From an uncultured Bacillota bacterium (GTDB taxonomy: Bacteria > Bacillota > Clostridia > UBA1381), in the NCBI GenBank assembly GCA_949297205.1, contig CASFSH010000426.1, forward strand, positions 1 through 12,320: a DNA stretch of 12,320 bases, read 5' to 3'. Numbering within the stretch: position 1 is the stretch's first letter; the number at the start of each line of letters is the position of its first letter. Under the pieces are notes generated by a model. That model did not search any database and was not told where the DNA came from. It worked only from the letters and a program-made list of their open reading frames with translations. Positions 7,585 to 12,320 of this stretch are shown here, piece after piece. Both the position numbers and the translations under genes were made by a program.

Positions 7585-8847
7585 ATGGAGAAATTTGATT
7601 TAATTGTTGTTGGCGGCGGTTTTGCGGGAGTGTCTGCAGCGGTTTGTGCCGCAAGGAAAGGTATGAGGGTTCTTATTGCCGATGAAAATAATTGTTTCGG
7701 AGGTGCTGCCGCAAATTGTCTTGTCAATCCATTTATGCCGACAAGAACTGTTAATCCGGAAACAAAAGAAAAAATAGAACTAAGCAGAGGATTTTTCTCT
7801 GAAATTGTTGAAGAATTAAAAAAGTATAATGCTATTGATAATCATTGTTCAAAATTCAGTGAGGAATATTTAAAATTAATACTGAACAGAAAACTGATTG
7901 AGGCCGGAGTAAAAATATTATTTCATGTTCGTCTGACGGAAGTTAAAAGATGCAATGATAAAATCCAATCTCTTGTTTTTTCGTATGAATCCGGAAAGGT
8001 GGAGCTATGTGCCGACTATTATGTTGACGCAACAGGTGATGCAAATCTTGCATATCTTGCAGGATGCCCAGTGCGCCTCGGCAGGGAAAGTGATAATTTA
8101 TGTCAGCCTATGACATTATGTTTTCGTGTGTCGGGAGTAGATGAAGAGGCATTGGAAAAAGAACGTGAACAAATGGATAAATATTATAAAAAACTGCAAG
8201 GTGAAGGTAAATTAAAAAATCCGAGAGAAGATATTTTGTTATTCCGTACATTACAGAATGGAATAATACATTTTAATTCTACAAGAATAGTAAAGAAAAA
8301 TCCTACAGATGTTTTTGATGTTACCGAAGCGGAAATAGAGGCGCGAGAACAGGTATTTGAGTTATTTAATTTATTGAAAGGAAATTTTTCTTCATTTAAA
8401 AATTCACAAATCATATCAACAGCGATGCATATAGGTATAAGGGAAAGCAGAATGATTGACGGAGAATATATCCTTACTCAGGAAGATTTACTTTCGCTAA
8501 AACGATTTGATGATGCCATTGCCTGTACAAATTATGATATAGATATACATAACCCATCAGGAACGGGAACATCGCATCATTTTTTCAAGGCGGGAGAATA
8601 TTATACCATTCCATACAGATGTCTTATACCAAAAGGGGTAAGAAATATGCTTGTGGCCGGCAGATGTATTTCATCTACACATGAAGCACAGGCATCTTAC
8701 AGAATAATGCCAGTATGTTCAAATTTAGGTGAGGCATGTGGTGTTGCCTTAAGCCAGTTAAAAGGAAAAAATGAGGATGTACGTAATGTTGATATAAAAT
8801 TATTGCAGGAAACACTTATTGAAAACGGTGCTTTTTTGGGTGTATAA
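7585..8847 (+). CDS. FAD-dependent oxidoreductase (FAD_oxidored type)
   Basis: A 420-residue flavoprotein; substrate unknown. The N-terminal Rossmann fold has the dinucleotide motif GGGFAGVSAA (G10-x-G12-x2-G15), and acidic D33/E34 at the end of the second strand suit the FAD ribose. A second FAD contact is DATGDANLAYLAG (148-160). GIRESRMIDGEYILT (284-298) and a C-terminal MLVAGRCISSTHEAQASYR (355-373) are typical of this family, which is often annotated only as FAD-dependent oxidoreductase. No membrane segment or signal peptide is seen. It follows addB by 22 bases and is the last gene before a strong terminator hairpin. GGGAG (7571-7575) precedes ATG by nine bases. Another ATG at 7581 is out of frame and closes after five codons. 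Confidence 0.88.
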   Translation: MEKFDLIVVGGGFAGVSAAVCAARKGMRVLIADENNCFGGAAANCLVNPFMPTRTVNPETKEKIELSRGFFSEIVEELKKYNAIDNHCSKFSEEYLKLILNRKLIEAGVKILFHVRLTEVKRCNDKIQSLVFSYESGKVELCADYYVDATGDANLAYLAGCPVRLGRESDNLCQPMTLCFRVSGVDEEALEKEREQMDKYYKKLQGEGKLKNPREDILLFRTLQNGIIHFNSTRIVKKNPTDVFDVTEAEIEAREQVFELFNLLKGNFSSFKNSQIISTAMHIGIRESRMIDGEYILTQEDLLSLKRFDDAIACTNYDIDIHNPSGTGTSHHFFKAGEYYTIPYRCLIPKGVRNMLVAGRCISSTHEAQASYRIMPVCSNLGEACGVALSQLKGKNEDVRNVDIKLLQETLIENGAFLGV

Positions 8848-8895
8848 TATTAAGAAAGGCAAATCAAAAAATATTTTATGTTTATATATTACAAC

Positions 8896-8930
8896 AAAGA
8901 GAAGAAAATGACAATATTTTCTTCTCTTTT
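8896..8930 (+). terminator. Rho-independent terminator of the addB-oxidoreductase run
   Basis: AAAGAGAAGAAAA (8896-8908) and TTTTCTTCTCTTT (8917-8929) form a perfect 13-base-pair stem with an 8-base loop. The 3' arm is itself pyrimidine-rich and ends in TTTT. It begins 48 bases after the oxidoreductase stop codon. Confidence 0.75.
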
Positions 8931-8958
8931 AAATTAACAATCTTTTAACAAAATATTC

Positions 8959-8986
8959 TTATAGAATCAACATTATTGTTCTATAA
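8959..8986. repeat. Inverted repeat TTATAGAA / TTCTATAA
   Basis: A perfect 8-base inverted repeat with a 12-base centre lies in the control region before the M23 peptidase gene. The right arm overlaps a TATAAT string (8982-8987). It could be a weak hairpin, a spaced protein-binding site, or chance in DNA this AT-rich. Confidence 0.3.
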
Positions 8987-9005
8987 TATTAAATAGTTAA
9001 TATTT

Positions 9006-9036
9006 TTGTAATAATTTTATAAATGCTGCATATAAT
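9006..9036 (+). promoter_or_regulatory. Candidate promoter of the M23 peptidase gene
   Basis: A perfect TATAAT -10 box (9031-9036) is preceded by TTGTAA (9006-9011) with a rather long 19-base spacer. The predicted start site is near 9043, about 73 bases before the peptidase ATG. The -10 box is convincing; the -35 box is weak. Confidence 0.45.
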
Positions 9037-9042
9037 GTAGTA

Positions 9043-9060
9043 TTGGATAAAATTATCCAA
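9043..9060. promoter_or_regulatory. Perfect 18-base palindrome, candidate operator
   Basis: TTGGATAAAATTATCCAA is an 8-base inverted repeat (TTGGATAA / TTATCCAA) around a 2-base centre. It starts six bases after the -10 box at 9031-9036, so it would cover about +1 to +18 of the transcript, a classic position for a repressor site. The 2-base loop is too tight for a good RNA hairpin, which favours a DNA-binding dimer. The cognate regulator is not in the window. Confidence 0.45.
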
Positions 9061-9115
9061 ATACATAAAAAAACAATATTACATATCTCACAGTATATGG
9101 AAAGGATTGATAAAA

Positions 9116-10270
9116 ATGCAGATTCATTTAAAAGGGGCGATATTACTGGCTATTTGCACATTATGTAATTTATACCTTGTAAACAGAGTATGCATAGGAG
9201 GATATGATGTAGTAGCTGAAGGAAAAACAATAGGTTTTGTTGAAAATATTGAGGACGTTACAGAAATTACAGACAAGATGGATAATGAACTGTATGAAAG
9301 TTACGGCATTGATAAATCGCTTGCAGATAAAATTGAGCTTGTTGAAAAAGTTGATTTTAAAAATAATATTTCAGATAAAGAGGAACTTGAACGTGAAATC
9401 AGTAATCTTTCCGATTTGATTTGCAGCGGCTATACTTTAATTATATCTGATAACGAGTCCATTACATTTAAAAGTTATGATGATTTGTTGATTGCCCTTG
9501 CAAAAATTCAGCGTGATTATTTAATGGATGGCGCAGAAATGGGATTTTGTGAAAAAATTGAATATAAAAAAGAATATGTAAGCAAGAAAAATATATATGA
9601 TGCGGAAAGCGGATATAATTTTTTGAAAGAGAATTTGCTGTTGAATGTTGTAAGTAAAGTAGTGGAAGAATATGCAAGTACAATTAATTATGACATAACA
9701 CAGATAGAGGATGATACAATGTATAAGGGAAGTGTTGAAATAGTACAGGAAGGATCTGTCGGAGAAAGTCTTATCAGTGCGGAGATTGAATATATAAACG
9801 GCGAAGAAAATTCAAGAAAGATAATAGATGAAAAAATTATTACTGAGCCAATTGCACAAATAGAAAAAATCGGTACACTTGATCCTCCTCCGGGATTCGG
9901 AACAGGAGAGTTTATATATCCTGTTTCAGGAAGATTGACCTCCGAGTTCGGACCAAGATGGGGGAGAACACACGGGGGTATTGATATTGCAGCGTCAACA
10001 GGAACGGAAATTGTTGCATCTGATAACGGAACCGTAATATTTGCCGGAGAAAGCGGAACATACGGATTACTTGTAAAAATTGATCACGGAAACGGATATG
10101 TAACTTATTATGCACATTGTTCGCAGTTAAATGTTTCTGAGGGTGATGTTGTTACTAAGGGAGAAACCATTGCCCTTGTGGGAAGTACCGGAAACAGTAC
10201 AGGTCCGCATTGTCATTTTGAGATAAGATATAATGATGTTCAAAAAGATCCTCTTTCTTATTTGGAGTAA
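9116..10270 (+). CDS. Membrane-anchored G5 + M23 (LytM-type) cell-wall endopeptidase
   Basis: Predicted exported zinc peptidase that cuts peptidoglycan cross-bridges or stem peptides. From the ATG at 9116 it is 384 residues: a short basic N-terminus and a hydrophobic segment (about 6-23) acting as anchor or signal, a long acidic central region (about 45-195), a G5-like domain (about 196-255, with VQEGSVGE and a closing KIGT), a DPPPG linker, and a C-terminal M23 domain. Metal and catalytic residues are H286 and D290 in THGGIDI, H334 in YYAHCSQL and H367 in HCHFE, so it should be active. A TTG at 9107 could extend it by three codons. However, GGAAAGGA (9099-9106) abuts that TTG and sits nine bases before the ATG, so ATG is preferred. 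G5-M23 proteins are common in Clostridia, some tied to sporulation; nothing here proves that role. Confidence 0.92.
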   Translation: MQIHLKGAILLAICTLCNLYLVNRVCIGGYDVVAEGKTIGFVENIEDVTEITDKMDNELYESYGIDKSLADKIELVEKVDFKNNISDKEELEREISNLSDLICSGYTLIISDNESITFKSYDDLLIALAKIQRDYLMDGAEMGFCEKIEYKKEYVSKKNIYDAESGYNFLKENLLLNVVSKVVEEYASTINYDITQIEDDTMYKGSVEIVQEGSVGESLISAEIEYINGEENSRKIIDEKIITEPIAQIEKIGTLDPPPGFGTGEFIYPVSGRLTSEFGPRWGRTHGGIDIAASTGTEIVASDNGTVIFAGESGTYGLLVKIDHGNGYVTYYAHCSQLNVSEGDVVTKGETIALVGSTGNSTGPHCHFEIRYNDVQKDPLSYLE

Positions 10271-10335
10271 TCTAAAAAACAGATATTGTAATGTCAACAT
10301 TGAAAGTGTTTTACATTTTTTAATAGATAAAAATA

Positions 10336-10392
10336 ACCGGTTCTGATTGGTCTTTTATTTCAAATCCGACTGATCAGAAACCGGTATTTTTT
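10336..10392. terminator. Bidirectional terminator between converging genes
   Basis: ACCGGTTCTGATTGGTC (10336-10352) pairs with GACTGATCAGAAACCGGT (10368-10385), allowing two G-U pairs and one bulged base, around a 15-base loop. On the plus strand TTTTTT (10387-10392) follows, ending the M23 peptidase transcript. On the minus strand the stem is followed by TATTTTTATC, so it can also end the GH38 fragment transcript, whose stop codon lies 24 bases away. Confidence 0.8.
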
Positions 10393-10409
10393 ATACAAAT
10401 CAAGGATAT

Positions 10410-11474
10410 TTATTTTGAAAGCAATCCTTCCAGTAAATCTGTTTCTGAAAGGGAATGCCCATCATATAAAACAGTTTTTATTTCGTAAGCATTAAATATT
10501 ATATCTGATTTGTTATCGTTAAAAGTTAATTGTGCAGTCTGTACTTTTTGGGTTGGATTAAATAAGCGTATAATCCAGTTATTTGAATTTTCTGCACGTT
10601 TGAAAGCTGTGATTTGTATTATATCATTGCCTTCAAGTCGTATGGGTGATGCAGGTTTTTCACCAACACCTGTAGGATAGAAAGAAAGTAACATGGGCTG
10701 TGTATTAAAATGAGCGGCAAATCTTCCGGCATTGTTCAGAATATCATTACTATTTCCTATATCAAAAGCAAATGAAAACTCCCGTTCACCCTGTTCAATA
10801 TAAGGCATATATCTGTCTTGAGGCATAACAACGCGGCCTTCAATGGGATGTGCGGTATATGACGGAGAACGCAGAAGCGTAATTTTCAACTCATTATTAT
10901 TTTCGTCATATGATGAGCCATATACACCATTGTTTGCAGCAATTATGCCTTTATCTTCACCGCAGATGATAATGTATTTTTGAGAAACATTTTCAACCAT
11001 ATTCTTTTTAAGTGCTTCTCTGCCGTATGCGTGTTCTCCAATACAGTCAGAGGTGTTAAATGCAGCAGGAATATTCAATTTAATAAGTTTTTGTTTTTCA
11101 TCCCATAATATATGAATATCAATGCGTAATCCTTCTTTTTGGGACAGAATGTACTTTACAAGTGCTCTTGCCGAATTGTATCCAAAGGCTGCTTCTACAA
11201 TGGTACGTACATCTCCGCTTTCGATAACATGAACCGAATCAATAGGAGAATCGGTACAACAGAAACGCTGTGTTTCCTGAGAAGATAGCAGAACAAAAGA
11301 ACCTAATTTATTTTTCCATGATACATTTTCCATATACCATGGATCGTAATTGTCATCAAATACTTCTAATGAAAACGCACCGGGTTTTACATACTCCTGA
11401 CCGTTTTTGCGGTAGCTGTCAATAAGACCTGTTGAACGGTTGATTTCAACATATGTATTTTTTGATTCAAACAT
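10410..11474 (-). CDS. C-terminal domains of a GH38 alpha-mannosidase, catalytic domain absent
   Basis: The 354-residue product matches the beta-sandwich portion of glycoside hydrolase family 38, not the catalytic barrel. It opens with YVEINRSTGLIDSYRKNGQE (8-27), the usual first strands after the catalytic region. It then has IKLNIPA (131-137), LLRSPSYTAHP (200-210), RYMPYIEQGEREFSFAF (221-237) and a C-terminal FYPTGVGEKPASPI ... IIRLFNPT region (265-308). Complete GH38 enzymes are usually 800 residues or more, so the N-terminal half with the nucleophile is missing. Upstream in frame a TAG occurs 36 bases before the ATG, and no catalytic-domain sequence is visible in the 134 bases before the next gene. 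The start lacks a good Shine-Dalgarno site. It is probably a remnant of a truncated gene; an unusual free-standing domain protein is the alternative. Confidence 0.78.
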   Translation of the reverse strand: MFESKNTYVEINRSTGLIDSYRKNGQEYVKPGAFSLEVFDDNYDPWYMENVSWKNKLGSFVLLSSQETQRFCCTDSPIDSVHVIESGDVRTIVEAAFGYNSARALVKYILSQKEGLRIDIHILWDEKQKLIKLNIPAAFNTSDCIGEHAYGREALKKNMVENVSQKYIIICGEDKGIIAANNGVYGSSYDENNNELKITLLRSPSYTAHPIEGRVVMPQDRYMPYIEQGEREFSFAFDIGNSNDILNNAGRFAAHFNTQPMLLSFYPTGVGEKPASPIRLEGNDIIQITAFKRAENSNNWIIRLFNPTQKVQTAQLTFNDNKSDIIFNAYEIKTVLYDGHSLSETDLLEGLLSK

Positions 11475-11550
11475 CTCTACTGCTACTATATGTCGCTTCG
11501 TGCGTACCTATATAACAATATTCACAAATAAGATCGCTCAATTTCAACAT
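11467..11550 (-). other. 27-codon ORF overlapping the start of the GH38 fragment
   Basis: On the minus strand an ATG at 11550 opens a 27-codon frame beginning MLKLSDLICEY and ending in YSSSRDV. Its TGA (11467-11469) overlaps the ATG of the GH38 fragment (11472-11474) in another frame, the geometry of translational coupling. The only purine-rich site, GGGGTG, is about 13 bases upstream and poorly placed. It is more likely a chance frame or a fragment of another gene than a functional peptide. Confidence 0.2.
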
Positions 11551-11585
11551 ATGAGAGAATTTACACCCCAACAATTGACAAAGAG

Positions 11586-11632
11586 CCGAAAAAAGAAAAG
11601 CCTACCCCTCAAGATTGAGGGGCAGGGGCGTT
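11586..11632 (-). terminator. Terminator of the MFS transporter gene, overlapping its stop codon
   Basis: Read on the minus strand, CCT-G-CCCCTCAA pairs with TTGAGGGG-T-AGG (one G-U pair) around a 2-base centre, effectively a GC-rich stem with a small loop. It is followed by CTTTTCTTTTTT. The transporter's TGA stop (11609-11611) lies inside the downstream arm, so the hairpin also encodes the last few residues. Confidence 0.75.
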
Positions 11633-12320
11633 GAGGTGCGAGTCATCGCACTTTTTTATCAGTACAGGTGTAAGCAAAAGAAGGGCAAGCATAATTGCCG
11701 AAACAACCAGGAACAGCGGTCTGTAGCCGAAGCGTTCTGCAAACAATCCGCCGAGATACGAGCCGACGAGGGGGGCGGCGCCTGAGGTTGTGACGGTCCA
11801 TACGCCTTGCGCCCATGCGAGGCTCTTTTCGGGTACGGTTTGCTTTATATACGGCGTCGCAGCAGACCACAAAAGTCCGAACCATACCGCACTGAATACG
11901 ACGGAGACGGAAACAAGCGCAGGGCTTTCAAAAACGAAAATTATGCCGGCGCGCAGAATTCCCGAAAGGGCTATCAGCATAAAAACCGCCACGGGCTTTG
12001 CCCTGACCGCTTTTTTGCCGAAAACAAGCATAATAATCCATTCTCCGAAGGTCCCGAGGCTGAGTATAAGGCTCAGCATTCCTATGCTTCCGCCGAGCCC
12101 TTCGCTTACGGAACAGTAGTATGCCGAAAAGAAAAAACCGAGTATCCTTGAACATAAAAACAAGCAGAAGGAATAAACCAAAAAGCAAACGAAGCGGCGG
12201 TTCATGCATTTTTCGCTTTTATTGTTTTCGGATTTTGAAAGTCGGTTCGGAGCGGAAACCGTCTTTGAAATCACTGCGGACAGTGCGGCAAGCACTGCAA
12301 TATATATAAAAATATAATCC
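11609..12320 (-). CDS. MFS transporter, C-terminal half (cut by right edge)
   Basis: Integral-membrane secondary transporter of unknown substrate. The frame stays open to the right edge, so the 237 visible codons are the C-terminal part; internal GTG (12293-12295) and ATG codons are not credible starts. After the end of one hydrophobic segment and a hydrophilic stretch rich in S, N and K (the usual central loop), about six hydrophobic segments follow. A WAQGVWTVTTSGAAPLVGSY stretch then leads into AERFGYRPLF, the charged inter-helix motif seen in MFS_1-like, LacY/PPP-type carriers. The tail HLNAPAPQS ends inside the terminator stem. Base composition differs sharply from the rest of the window (32 of 60 bases G or C at 11701-11760 and 42 of 60 at 11761-11820, against 21 of 60 at 8401-8460), suggesting separate ancestry. 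The MFS call is firm; the subfamily is not. Confidence 0.85.
   Translation of the reverse strand, partial: DYIFIYIAVLAALSAVISKTVSAPNRLSKSENNKSEKCMNRRFVCFLVYSFCLFLCSRILGFFFSAYYCSVSEGLGGSIGMLSLILSLGTFGEWIIMLVFGKKAVRAKPVAVFMLIALSGILRAGIIFVFESPALVSVSVVFSAVWFGLLWSAATPYIKQTVPEKSLAWAQGVWTVTTSGAAPLVGSYLGGLFAERFGYRPLFLVVSAIMLALLLLTPVLIKKCDDSHLNAPAPQS

Noticed and set aside
7121..7727. Minus-strand open frames over the end of addB and the start of the oxidoreductase.
   Set aside because: Both underlying plus-strand genes have intact family motifs; the antisense frames have low-complexity F/S/I-rich translations and no ribosome sites.
9107..9115. TTG at 9107 as the start of the M23 peptidase.
   Set aside because: The ribosome site GGAAAGGA ends directly against the TTG with no spacing, whereas the in-frame ATG at 9116 has a nine-base spacing.
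10269..10297. Minus-strand TTGACA (10292-10297) and TAGATT (10269-10274) spaced by 17 bases, pointing antisense into the M23 peptidase gene.
   Set aside because: The -10 box is poor, no gene lies downstream on that strand, and the surrounding AT-rich DNA makes such pairs likely by chance.
11790..12151. Several overlapping plus-strand open frames across the transporter gene.
   Set aside because: They are antisense to a clear membrane-transporter frame. GC-rich codon use produces few stops on the opposite strand, and none resembles a known protein.
1..12320. CRISPR arrays, tRNA or rRNA genes, transposases, phage genes, toxin-antitoxin pairs.
   Set aside because: No regularly spaced repeats, RNA gene signatures or recombinase-like frames were seen on either strand. 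The GC-rich right end shows no transposase or recognisable terminal repeats within the window.

Overview
The window looks like chromosomal DNA from a low-GC member of the Clostridia (Bacillota), probably an uncultured gut-type lineage. The reasons are very AT-rich coding sequence, purine-rich Shine-Dalgarno sites, sigma-A-type promoters, an AddB-type recombination subunit, and a class II aldolase whose N-terminus reads like clostridial ones. The assignment rests on recognition of families and codon style only; there is no rRNA or tRNA gene.

Layout. (1) Positions 1-2133, minus strand: an 8-oxoguanine DNA glycosylase, a 203-residue zinc-ribbon-like protein of unknown function, and the N-terminal 181 codons of a class II fructose-bisphosphate aldolase that runs off the left edge. 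(2) Positions 2134-2331: a divergent AT-rich control region with back-to-back promoters. The one facing left puts transcription start almost at the glycosylase ATG. (3) Positions 2332-8847, plus strand: M18 metallo-aminopeptidase, a small DUF1294 membrane protein, a full-length AddB helicase-nuclease subunit, and an FAD-dependent oxidoreductase. The last three are tightly spaced, and the run ends at a strong hairpin. (4) Positions 8848-9115: control region with a perfect 18-base palindrome just downstream of a candidate -10 box. (5) Positions 9116-10270, plus strand: a membrane-anchored G5 + M23 (LytM-type) cell-wall peptidase. (6) Positions 10336-10385: a terminator hairpin shared by converging genes. 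(7) Positions 10410-11474, minus strand: the C-terminal domains of a GH38 alpha-mannosidase without its catalytic domain. (8) Positions 11609-12320, minus strand: the C-terminal half of a GC-rich MFS transporter, cut by the right edge.

Most of the window is ordinary housekeeping (glycolysis, oxidative DNA damage repair, double-strand-break repair, peptide turnover, wall hydrolysis). The parts that stand out are the right end, where a catalytic-domain-less GH38 fragment meets a gene of clearly different base composition; addB without an adjacent addA; the near-leaderless glycosylase; and the palindrome in front of the wall peptidase. I do not see a convincing new defence or mobile system here.
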